Shown here: piece after piece, positions 1 to 5,691 of the stretch | Layout: each line of letters opens with the position of its first letter | Position numbering within the stretch: position 1 is the stretch's first letter | Source: Candidatus Cloacimonadota bacterium | GTDB lineage: Bacteria > Cloacimonadota > Cloacimonadia > Cloacimonadales > Cloacimonadaceae | Direction of reading: 5' to 3' | NCBI GenBank assembly: GCA_027318525.1 | Contig: DAHVPA010000064.1 | Span: 1-9,156, forward strand | Length of the DNA: 9,156 nucleotides | Notes under the pieces: generated by a model | What the model was told of the DNA's origin: nothing | The model's database searches: none | Seen by the model: only the letters and a program-made list of their open reading frames with translations | Translations under genes and position numbers: made by a program

Positions 1-966
1 GTATTTTTTATTCCTGTAAGTTTGTTGATATGCAAGAATAGCTTCTCCTGTCAATCTGTATATCGTAGTTCCGTCAGGGGTTCCCATTCTTAACTGCGCA
101 ATAGTGGGCACAAGTGTTACAGGCAGTTCCATAATAGAGAAGAAGACATCTGAAGTATCAGCTGCAGAGCCATTTACAGCAGCAATTCTGATTCTATAAG
201 TATCACCTGTTTGATATGTTTCCGGCACCGAAAAAGTATAGGACCCGCTATTGGGAGCAGACCCGTCTATCACGCTTAAAGTTTCTCCATTCAGTATACC
301 AATATTAACGTTACCATCAACATTGGCACTTGACCAGGTAATCATATAAGTCTGACCCAAATACCAATTTAGACTTGTATTGGGGTAGGTTACTACGATT
401 ACAGGTGTTGTAGATCCACCAGTAAAAGTGTGAATTCCCAGGTTAACAAGTGTGTCAATGGGGTATTGGGTCCATTCTGTCATGGAGAATGTTGTAGTGG
501 GCATATATACATTGCTGTTTCTAACCAGCGTCATGTCCTGTCCCCAATTTTCCACCTGATTGGCAATACCCACAACATCAATCATTGTCCCGTTTCGATA
601 GAGTCCTACAGCATCATTTCCATTAAAGCTTAATGCTCCTGATGCTGTATCTAAATCAACATAGGGTTGACCTACTAAATTATGGCTTGTCGTTCCCGAT
701 GAACCATTGCTGACAACAACAAACACGTCATTATTAGCCAATGACCCGCTTAAGATTAACTCATTTCCGAATAAACCTGCTCCGTTAACCTGCTTTTTCA
801 ATGAATACTGGGATAAATCCACCGCATTGCCTGTTCCATTAAAAATCTCAATTGCTTTATTGTATGAAGAGCCTTCCACATACTCAGAAATTATCAGATC
901 AGTAGCTTGAGCAGATAAAAATACTGAACACATCAGTAAAATAATCAATGTAAAATAGCGAATCAT
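1..966 (-). CDS. Secreted lamin-tail-domain / Ig-like surface protein (3' end outside window)
   Basis: The frame is open from an ATG at 966 to the left edge, giving 322 residues with no stop, so the C-terminus is missing. Residues 1-21 form a Sec signal peptide (hydrophobic core, ending ALA-type S-A-Q-A) and predict export. Residues about 22-182 look like a lamin-tail domain (start DLIISEYVEGSSYNKAIEIF). Residues about 190-280 resemble the Kre9/Knh1-like Ig-fold module (TYPNTSLNWYLGQTYMITWS, then a GSYTFSVP strand). From about 285 (IAQLRMGTPDGT...LTGEAILAYQQ) it looks like the start of a DUF5689/OB-like beta domain common in large secreted FCB-group proteins. A perfect AAGGAGG lies 7 nt before the ATG, and cdsA ends only 11 nt upstream, so it is probably co-transcribed with prfB-uppS-cdsA. 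A sorting signal, if any, would lie off the window. A Cys at residue 13 does not fit a lipobox. Substrate or ligand is unknown; domain names are recognition by eye. Confidence 0.85.
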   Translation of the reverse strand, partial: MIRYFTLIILLMCSVFLSAQATDLIISEYVEGSSYNKAIEIFNGTGNAVDLSQYSLKKQVNGAGLFGNELILSGSLANNDVFVVVSNGSSGTTSHNLVGQPYVDLDTASGALSFNGNDAVGLYRNGTMIDVVGIANQVENWGQDMTLVRNSNVYMPTTTFSMTEWTQYPIDTLVNLGIHTFTGGSTTPVIVVTYPNTSLNWYLGQTYMITWSSANVDGNVNIGILNGETLSVIDGSAPNSGSYTFSVPETYQTGDTYRIRIAAVNGSAADTSDVFFSIMELPVTLVPTIAQLRMGTPDGTTIYRLTGEAILAYQQTYRNKKY

Positions 967-977
967 TAGATCCTCCT

Positions 978-1787
978 TCAAGGTATCAATTTTAAAATAA
1001 TCCAAAAGACTGGAGCTGCAAGTAATAAACTGTCAAATCTGTCCAAAACTCCACCGTGACCGGGAATAAAGTTTGAGCTGTCTTTTACACCTGCTGTTCT
1101 TTTCAGTTTTGATTCCAGCAAATCTCCCAGTTGACCAATTACTCCAGCACAGAAGGCTAAAATCAGCAAATTCTTAATGTCGTTCATAGCTAAGTATTTG
1201 TTAATAATAACTACGGCTAAAAAAGGCATAATCAAACCTGCCAGGAACCCTTCAAGAGATTTTTTGGGACTCACTTTGAAAATACCTCTGTGTTTCCCGA
1301 ATTTCATGCCAATAAAATATGCTGCGCTGTCCGTTATCCAAATCAAAACAACAAGGATGAGCAGATATTGCTGCTTTGAATACTGCGATCCCAGCCGGTA
1401 TATCAAACCTGGCAGAAATCCTGTATAAAACCACCCCCAAAAGGGACGCAAATAAATCTTTGATTCTTCCGGATTCGTATATAGAGCCACTCTGATTATA
1501 AACTTGATTATTAATAATGAAAAGAGTAATCCGGTTGCAACCAGTTCCACCAGATCATTCCCAAATATGTTTGTAGTTATGATGAACACAACAAAACTGA
1601 TCAACACATCCAAAAGTCTTATAAAAGGAGATGTCTTGACAAGCATAGAATTATATTCCCACATCCCGATTATACTGATCAGACCAAGTAAGATAAAGAG
1701 CAAGAATCCGCCAGTATAACAAATATATAAGATGAGAGGAATACCAACTATCGCTACTCCAATTCTTTGCAACAAATCACTTTTCAT
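978..1787 (-). CDS. cdsA: Phosphatidate cytidylyltransferase (CDP-diglyceride synthase)
   Basis: The product makes CDP-diacylglycerol from phosphatidic acid and CTP, the branch point for membrane phospholipids, and acts as a multi-pass inner-membrane enzyme. The 269-residue protein is strongly hydrophobic throughout. Near the C-terminus (about residues 225-251) it carries the family signature: SKLKR, then VKDSSNFIPGHGGVLDRFD, with the conserved K-D, H-G-G and D-R-x-D residues. Upstream are the typical DSAAYFIGMKFGKHR and SPKKSLEG segments. Length matches the family. I chose the ATG at 1787 over an in-frame TTG at 1799 because a GGGGGA Shine-Dalgarno sits just before that ATG. With this start it overlaps the end of uppS by 11 nt, the usual uppS-cdsA pairing, which suggests translational coupling. 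The next gene starts 11 nt after its stop. Function is certain at family level. Confidence 0.96.
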   Translation of the reverse strand: MKSDLLQRIGVAIVGIPLILYICYTGGFLLFILLGLISIIGMWEYNSMLVKTSPFIRLLDVLISFVVFIITTNIFGNDLVELVATGLLFSLLIIKFIIRVALYTNPEESKIYLRPFWGWFYTGFLPGLIYRLGSQYSKQQYLLILVVLIWITDSAAYFIGMKFGKHRGIFKVSPKKSLEGFLAGLIMPFLAVVIINKYLAMNDIKNLLILAFCAGVIGQLGDLLESKLKRTAGVKDSSNFIPGHGGVLDRFDSLLLAAPVFWIILKLIP

Positions 1788-2526
1788 CTGTTCCCCCAAA
1801 GCGTCTGTTACGATTTTGAAAGTCGAGCAAGGCTTTTAATAATTCTGTTCTGTTAAAATCAGGCCATAGTGTCTCTGTAACATAAATTTCTGAATACGCA
1901 GTCTGCCAGATCAGGAAATTTGACAAACGCATTTCACCACTTGTTCTGATTACAAGATCGGGGTCTGGTATCCCTGCAGTATAGAGATTGCTGTTTACCA
2001 AATCAAGATTAATGTCATCAATATCCAACTCATTCTCTTTTATGCGCATAGCTATGGATTTGAAGGCTTGAATGATTTCCTGCCTGCCACCGTAGTTAAA
2101 CAGCACATTCAATTGTAACCCACTATTATTCCAAGTCTTGGATGCTAACTTATGTGCTTTGGCAAGATAGTCCGGTTCCAATCTGTCTGAACCGCCTATG
2201 ATTTTTAAAACAACATTCTTTCTATGTAACTCATCGATTTCCTGTTTTAGATATTCCATAAACAGCTTAAAAAGACCTGATACTTCATCTTTGGGTCTGC
2301 TCCAATTCTCTGTGGAAAAAGCATATAAAGTAAGATAGGGAATATGCAGTTCACCGCAAAACTCGACTATGTTGCGGACAGTTTTAGCGCCAGCCCGGTG
2401 TCCACTCAATCTGGGAAGGTGTCTTTGTTTTGCCCATCTGCGATTGCCATCCATTATGATTGCAACATGCTGAGGCAGTTTCGCAGTATCAAGCTGATTG
2501 ATTAAATTAGGTGGTTCAATTGGCAT
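1777..2526 (-). CDS. uppS: Undecaprenyl diphosphate synthase (cis-prenyltransferase)
   Basis: This cytosolic enzyme condenses isopentenyl diphosphate units onto farnesyl diphosphate in cis to make the C55 lipid carrier used for peptidoglycan and surface polysaccharides. The 249-residue protein has the family landmarks. HVAIIMDGNRRWAKQR (about 20-35) contains the catalytic Asp26. YAFSTENWSRPKDEV (about 68-82) follows. The C-terminal block IPDPDLVIRTSGEMRLSNFL (about 186-205) leads into WQTAYSEIYVTETLWPDF. The ATG shares one base with the prfB stop (TGATG), so translation is probably coupled, and cdsA overlaps its 3' end. Length and motifs are complete, with no sign of damage. Carrier chain length cannot be read from the sequence, so C55 is assumed from the family. 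Confidence 0.97.
   Translation of the reverse strand: MPIEPPNLINQLDTAKLPQHVAIIMDGNRRWAKQRHLPRLSGHRAGAKTVRNIVEFCGELHIPYLTLYAFSTENWSRPKDEVSGLFKLFMEYLKQEIDELHRKNVVLKIIGGSDRLEPDYLAKAHKLASKTWNNSGLQLNVLFNYGGRQEIIQAFKSIAMRIKENELDIDDINLDLVNSNLYTAGIPDPDLVIRTSGEMRLSNFLIWQTAYSEIYVTETLWPDFNRTELLKALLDFQNRNRRFGGTDEK
1791..1797 (-). promoter_or_regulatory. Ribosome binding site deciding the cdsA start
   Basis: On the minus strand the bases read GGGGGAA, followed by CAG and then the ATG at 1787. This Shine-Dalgarno-like run lies inside the 3' end of uppS. It overlaps the alternative TTG at 1799, making that TTG an unlikely start. Confidence 0.65.
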
Positions 2527-3645
2527 CAGGATGACCTCAGCTTCTGGTGAGCCCGGGATTTTAACCAGGCATAGATATATCCGTCCAGTTCTCCATTCAT
2601 GACTTTTTCGGTATTGCCAATTTCAAAATCAGTCCGGTGGTCTTTCACCATTTGATACGGTTGGAAGACATAGGACCTGATTTGGTTTCCCCAGCCTATC
2701 TCAGTTTTGGAGTTTTCCATTTCCTTTTTTTCTTTATCACGCTGTTCTTCGTAATATTGATAAAGGCGGGACTTGAGTATAGCCATTGCTTTTTCTTTAT
2801 TCTGGACTTGAGATCGTTCATTTTGACAAGATACTACGATATTAGTCGGAAGATGGGTTATCCTGACTGCCGAATCGGTTGTATTCACATGCTGACCACC
2901 TGCCCCACTGGCGCGGTAAGTATCAATCTTTAAATCCTTGGCTTCTATTTCAAAATCGATATCTTCATCAATCTCAGGATAGACAAACACGCTGGCAAAA
3001 GAGGTTTGCCTTTTGCCTTGTGCATTGAAAGGAGATATTCTAACCAGACGGTGGATTCCGATTTCCGCCTTCAGCAACCCAAAGGCGTAGTTGCCTTTGA
3101 CTTCTATGGTAGCGCTTTTTATACCTGCTTCTTCTCCGGAAAGACTGTCAATCACAGTAAATTCAAAGCTATTCTTTTCCGCCCAGCGTGAATACATGCG
3201 CAGCAGCATCTCTGCCCAGTCCTGGGCTTCTGTTCCACCTGCTCCGGCATGAATACTGAGGACAGCATCGTTGTGGTCATACTTTTCATTGAGCAGGCAT
3301 TCGATTTCCATTCTTTCCACAAAGCTTTTCCACTCATCCCAGTGCTCAGTTGCCTCTTTGAATAGCGCTTGATTGAAATCTTCATCTAATAGGGAAACAT
3401 AAGTTTCCAGTTCATCTTTTATCAGGTCAAGCTTTTCTGTGTGCTCCAGCGAATCGCGTAACAGGCTGATTTGTTTGGTGATTTTGCGGGCGTTATTCTG
3501 GTCGTTCCAGAAGTCGGGGGCATGCATCAGGTTTTCAAGTTCTTTTAACTGGCTGGTTTTTCCATCCTTATCAAAGTAACCTCCGGATTTCAAATATCTG
3601 CTCAGTCAGTTCATTTACTTCTTTTTTAAAATCAACGTATTCCAC
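2526..3645 (-). CDS. prfB: Peptide chain release factor 2, expressed by programmed +1 frameshift
   Basis: RF2 recognises UGA and UAA stop codons on the ribosome and triggers peptide release. It is encoded in two frames. A 24-codon first frame starts at a GTG (3645), with AAGGA just upstream, and ends at an in-frame TGA at 3573-3571. A +1 shift at CTT-TGA continues with Asp (GAT) into the main frame, for about 372 residues in total. After joining, the tripeptide anticodon SPF falls at about 204-206 (VRISPFN) and the catalytic GGQ at about 249-251 (SGAGGQHVN). These are within one residue of my recalled E. coli RF2 numbering. The residue three before GGQ's SGA run is Ala (RASGAGGQ), the variant found in most bacteria. 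A TTG at 3593 also opens the main frame but would remove the conserved N-terminal helix, so it is not the start. It is the first gene of the operon; its TGA stop overlaps the uppS ATG. Confidence 0.96.
3571..3584 (-). promoter_or_regulatory. RF2 programmed +1 frameshift signal
   Basis: Minus-strand order is GGAGG (internal Shine-Dalgarno-like), a TTA codon, then CTT and TGA. The three-base gap between the Shine-Dalgarno-like element and the CTT slippery codon matches the classical RF2 autoregulatory site. When RF2 is scarce the ribosome pauses at UGA, slips from CUU to UUU and reads on in the +1 frame. When RF2 is abundant it terminates after 24 residues. Confidence 0.95.
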
Positions 3646-3681
3646 TTTCTATTCCTTTCATTATTGGACATTTAATCATAA

Positions 3682-3711
3682 ACTCTAAAATCAGAAGGCA
3701 ATTTTAGTCAA
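3682..3711 (-). promoter_or_regulatory. Candidate sigma70-type promoter of the prfB-uppS-cdsA operon
   Basis: On the minus strand a TTGACT (3711-3706) is followed, after 18 nt, by TAGAGT (3687-3682). These match the -35 and -10 consensus at 5 of 6 and 4 of 6 positions. A start near 3675 would leave a leader of about 30 nt before the prfB GTG. It lies between the stop of the upstream hypothetical gene (3759) and prfB, so the operon can be transcribed independently. Confidence 0.5.
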
Positions 3712-3758
3712 GAGGTTTTGACCTGCACTGTGAATCTTCCCGAAAACAATTAGACAGG

Positions 3759-4208
3759 TTAGATAGGATTTGTCCATCTGCCGTTGTCCGGAACAGGGGG
3801 GAGGAGTCCGAACTCGAGGGCATGTTTGACAGTGTCGCAGGGCAGGTTTTGGTCGGTTATCTGCTGGCGTGTAATGGTTCTGAGGTCAACTTGCCCCGGC
3901 ATTGCTTTTTGCAGGGCAAACATCATTTTGAGCCAGGCATTGTTCCAGCCCACCATCGGTTTATCATAATATTCCCTGCATTCGTTGTAATACATGACAT
4001 AATCTGCCAGATTATTCCTGTAACCCTGAGACGGATTCAAAGCCTTCAGATTTGACATGATAGAACGGGTGCGTTCGTTGTTATGATTGAGGGTGGGATA
4101 CCGGTAGGGACGCATCAGGGTCTGGCGGATTTTGGGATTGTAATAAAATATAGCTTCATCCACCGTCCCTGTATAGCCTGCCAGATTGCGCTTCAAATAG
4201 ACTCTCAT
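3759..4208 (-). CDS. Uncharacterised 149-residue protein, probably lineage-restricted
   Basis: I do not recognise a named family. The protein is soluble-looking, with no signal peptide or membrane segment. It is rich in Arg, Tyr and Asn, and starts MRVYLKRNLAGYTGTVDEAI. Other visible features are an aromatic/Arg stretch (RPYRYPTL, about 33-40), an amphipathic helix region (WLKMMFALQKAMPG, about 92-105), and a C-terminal TITRQQITDQNLPCDTVKHA block ending in GLLPPV. The layout suggests a small nucleic-acid-binding or structural protein, but this is only an impression. The start is the ATG at 4208 because GGAGGT lies directly before it; an in-frame ATG at 4250 has no Shine-Dalgarno and sits in a TATAAT-like sequence that is more likely promoter. 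It stands 113 nt upstream of prfB on the same strand and probably forms its own transcription unit. The reading frame is intact and codon use looks ordinary, so I treat it as a real gene. Confidence 0.75.
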   Translation of the reverse strand: MRVYLKRNLAGYTGTVDEAIFYYNPKIRQTLMRPYRYPTLNHNNERTRSIMSNLKALNPSQGYRNNLADYVMYYNECREYYDKPMVGWNNAWLKMMFALQKAMPGQVDLRTITRQQITDQNLPCDTVKHALEFGLLPPVPDNGRWTNPI

Positions 4209-4212
4209 AATT

Positions 4213-4218
4213 ACCTCC
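4213..4218 (-). promoter_or_regulatory. Ribosome binding site deciding the start of the 149-residue protein
   Basis: The minus strand reads GGAGGT followed by AATT and ATG (4208). This strong Shine-Dalgarno argues for the downstream ATG rather than the one at 4250, shortening the protein by 14 residues. Confidence 0.7.
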
Positions 4219-4248
4219 AGAGCGTTTTTCTGTAGTTGAGACCTTTTC

Positions 4249-4254
4249 ATTATA
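4249..4254 (-). promoter_or_regulatory. Possible -10 element (TATAAT) for the 149-residue protein gene
   Basis: A perfect TATAAT on the minus strand lies about 40 nt before the chosen ATG at 4208. No good -35 stands at 16-18 nt; a TTGACT at 4287-4282 is about 27 nt away, too far for standard spacing. It is therefore only a candidate. Confidence 0.3.
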
Positions 4255-4312
4255 ATATAAGCTATTTCTTCAGAATAATCAAGTCAAATCCCGGAATATT
4301 CATGGATACTTC

Positions 4313-4371
4313 CCGGTAACTTCCCGGGGTTAGCCCGGGAACTTTCCGCGAAGATTCTGGGAAATAACCGG
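4313..4371. repeat. GC-rich nested inverted repeat in the divergent intergenic region
   Basis: A perfect 8-bp stem, TTCCCGGG (4321-4328) and CCCGGGAA (4334-4341), encloses the loop GTTAG. Around it, CCGGTAACTTCCC (4313-4325) is an imperfect reverse complement (11 of 13) of GGGAAATAACCGG (4359-4371). CTTCCCGG also occurs twice in tandem (4310-4317 and 4320-4327). There is no T-run after the stem on either strand, so it is not a typical intrinsic terminator. It lies between the minus-strand hypothetical gene and the plus-strand tRNA. It may be an intergenic palindromic repeat unit or a protein-binding site. Confidence 0.55.
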
Positions 4372-4441
4372 CAATTTACTTAGATTGTCTTAGCTAAGCG
4401 AACAGAGAGCATCCGGAACACCAGGTTTTTTGATAACGGGC

Positions 4442-4471
4442 TTGACAAAACTGCAAGCAACAGAATACATG
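4442..4471 (+). promoter_or_regulatory. Candidate promoter of the tRNA-Gly gene
   Basis: A perfect TTGACA -35 (4442-4447) is followed after 18 nt by TACATG (4466-4471), a weak -10 with 3 of 6 matches. The tRNA begins 10 nt further on. The -35 is convincing and the -10 is not, so the exact start site is uncertain. Confidence 0.45.
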
Positions 4472-4481
4472 TATATCCAGA

Positions 4482-4556
4482 GCGGGATTAGCTCAGTGGT
4501 AGAGCATTAGCTTCCCAAGCTGAGGGTCGCGGGTTCGAGCCCCGTATCCCGCTCCA
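4482..4556 (+). tRNA. tRNA-Gly (anticodon CCC), CCA encoded
   Basis: A full cloverleaf can be drawn. Acceptor GCGGGAT pairs with ATCCCGC, the discriminator is T, and CCA is encoded. The D-arm is AGCTCAGTGGTAGAGC. The anticodon stem TTAGC/GCTGA has one T-G pair, with loop TTCCCAA, placing CCC at positions 34-36. The T-arm is GCGGGTTCGAGCCCCGT. It reads the GGG codon and charges glycine. It is 75 nt with CCA and stands alone between two protein units, on the opposite strand to the gene at its left. No intrinsic terminator is evident after it. Confidence 0.96.
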
Positions 4557-4884
4557 TATTTATGCACAGAAACATACGCAATTAAATTTATCTGTTGACA
4601 ATTTTATCAAATATCCTAATTTAGCATTAGACTCCTGTTTCCAGGACAAATTAGACATTAGGTTTCAATGGCATCAATTTGGGCAAACCCCATATGAAGC
4701 CAAAGGAAATTCCGGTTGGCAAGGAAGCAGGAAGTAATGACAGGTCATGATTTAGGAGTTCCAGGCAACCTGTTAATATGTGCACCCTATGCGAAGTTTG
4801 CACGTGTTATTGGTTGAGGAGAGAATGCCTCAGTATCACTTTGTGAGCTCATAACACTACTTAACTAAAAAAAAGAGAAGTATC
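4557..4884 (+). other. Intergenic region with no convincing gene
   Basis: This is the space between the tRNA and the membrane-protein operon. It holds a perfect TTGACA at 4595-4600 with only a poor -10 candidate (TAATTT from 4617). Small hairpins include CAGG-CAA-CCTG (4762-4772) and TGAGG/CCTCA (4815-4832). An A-rich run, AAAAAAAAGAGAAG, directly precedes the GTG of the next gene. A 26-codon ATG frame at 4737-4817 is preceded by purine-rich bases but has no other support. A promoter for the downstream operon is expected here but cannot be fixed. No terminator, tRNA fragment or transposase remnant was seen. Confidence 0.5.
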
Positions 4885-5691
4885 GTGGAAAATTATGATC
4901 ATGAATTTAGTAAAGACCAGCATCTTAGTGTAGAATATCACCGAGCTTACCGTAAACTTCATTACGGGAGTCTTAGCACCAGGCTGATATCGCACTTGCT
5001 GTTCTTTATCATAGCAGCAGGCTTGACGCTGTATTTTTTGGAGGAACTGACCCAGTTTTACTCCGGAATGGCTGCTGCCTTATTAAATGGCAGTCTAGGA
5101 AAAATATGGCTGGAGCAGACACCACTCTTCTTTCACAATATCTGGCTCGTTAATACAGAGGGCAGCTTTCCCAGCAATAACCTGTTAATCTGGGTGGGTG
5201 TTATCTCTGTAATCCTCTGGATTTTGATGATTGTGTTGAAGAAGCTGCCCTTGCCATTACGCTTGGGCGTCAAAGTCCTGGCTGCCTTGAACCTTGTAGG
5301 ATGCATCTATTTTTGGTTATGGGGAGAGCACTTTCCGTATATTTTAAGAGATTTTTCCATATTGTATGTAAGCGCAGAAATCGGTATGTGGATAGCCATT
5401 CCTTTGATGATGATGTTTTCACTGATGCCGATACCTGTTCCTGTCTATAAGAAAGCCACACTTGTAATCTTTACGCTGGTTTATACTTATGTGTTTGGGT
5501 TTATCCGATATGCTTTCTTTGTTTTTATTCTGGCGAAATTCTCTTATTTATGGATGGCTCTGCTTTACTTTATCCTGGGAGTGTTTTTCGACTTTGCTTT
5601 TATGATAGCTTTTTACAGCTATTTCATTAGTTTGGTTTCCCCGGGTCTGTTTAAAAAACAAAGGATTTGGCGATGGTTATACTCCTCTTAA
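4885..5691 (+). CDS. Six-segment integral membrane protein of unknown family in a polysaccharide operon
   Basis: I do not recognise the family. The 268-residue protein has a charged cytosolic-looking N-terminus (1-32) and hydrophobic segments at about 34-52, 99-118, 129-147, 158-182, 191-217 and 221-251. A loop of about 45 residues (53-98), rich in aromatics, is probably extracytoplasmic. The C-terminal tail is basic (FKKQRIWRWLYSS). The last third, with KK before a membrane segment and Arg208 in its middle (VFGFIRYAFFVF), is loosely reminiscent of exosortase/archaeosortase cores. However, the catalytic Cys motif is absent (SAEIG around 163-167), so I do not assign that activity. The start is a GTG preceded by an AAGAGAAG-rich sequence; no in-frame ATG occurs before residue 62. 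It overlaps the GT2 gene by 19 nt, pointing to a coupled partner of the synthase, perhaps in export or assembly. Confidence 0.85.
   Translation: MENYDHEFSKDQHLSVEYHRAYRKLHYGSLSTRLISHLLFFIIAAGLTLYFLEELTQFYSGMAAALLNGSLGKIWLEQTPLFFHNIWLVNTEGSFPSNNLLIWVGVISVILWILMIVLKKLPLPLRLGVKVLAALNLVGCIYFWLWGEHFPYILRDFSILYVSAEIGMWIAIPLMMMFSLMPIPVPVYKKATLVIFTLVYTYVFGFIRYAFFVFILAKFSYLWMALLYFILGVFFDFAFMIAFYSYFISLVSPGLFKKQRIWRWLYSS
5661..5665 (+). promoter_or_regulatory. Ribosome binding site deciding the GT2 start
   Basis: AAGGA lies 7 nt before the ATG at 5673, ideal spacing, but only 1 nt before the in-frame TTG at 5667. The ATG is therefore the start. The site sits inside the 3' end of the membrane-protein gene, as expected for coupled translation. 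Confidence 0.7.

Noticed and set aside
430..910. Two plus-strand frames of 67 codons opposite the secreted protein gene
   Set aside because: They lie antisense to a clear signal-peptide/lamin-tail coding frame, have no ribosome sites and show no protein-like pattern.
927..932. Lipoprotein signal (Cys13) in the secreted protein
   Set aside because: Leu-Met precede the Cys instead of the small residues of a lipobox, and a good S-A-Q-A cleavage site follows later.
978..1799. cdsA starting at TTG 1799
   Set aside because: The GGGGGA ribosome site overlaps this TTG region and is correctly placed for the ATG at 1787.
2637..2933. 98-codon plus-strand frame opposite prfB
   Set aside because: It is antisense to the conserved RF2 core, including the GGQ region; its hydrophobic runs arise from the complement of Lys/Glu-rich codons.
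2526..3593. prfB starting at TTG 3593 as a single-frame gene
   Set aside because: It has no proper ribosome site in position and drops the conserved N-terminal part. The 24-codon upstream frame plus CTT-TGA shift site restores standard RF2 length and motif spacing.
4209..4250. Upstream ATG at 4250 as start of the 149-residue protein
   Set aside because: It has no Shine-Dalgarno and overlaps a TATAAT-like promoter element, whereas the ATG at 4208 has GGAGGT.
4401..4432. Terminator ending at the T-run near 4426
   Set aside because: The bases before the six T's form no stable stem, and no plus-strand gene ends upstream of it.
4482..4884. Mobile element integrated at the tRNA-Gly 3' end
   Set aside because: No integrase, no repeated tRNA 3' segment and no transposase remnant are visible in the following region.
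4885..5691. Exosortase annotation for the membrane protein
   Set aside because: The cysteine motif needed for catalysis is absent and similarity is only in general outline, so it was left as unknown.
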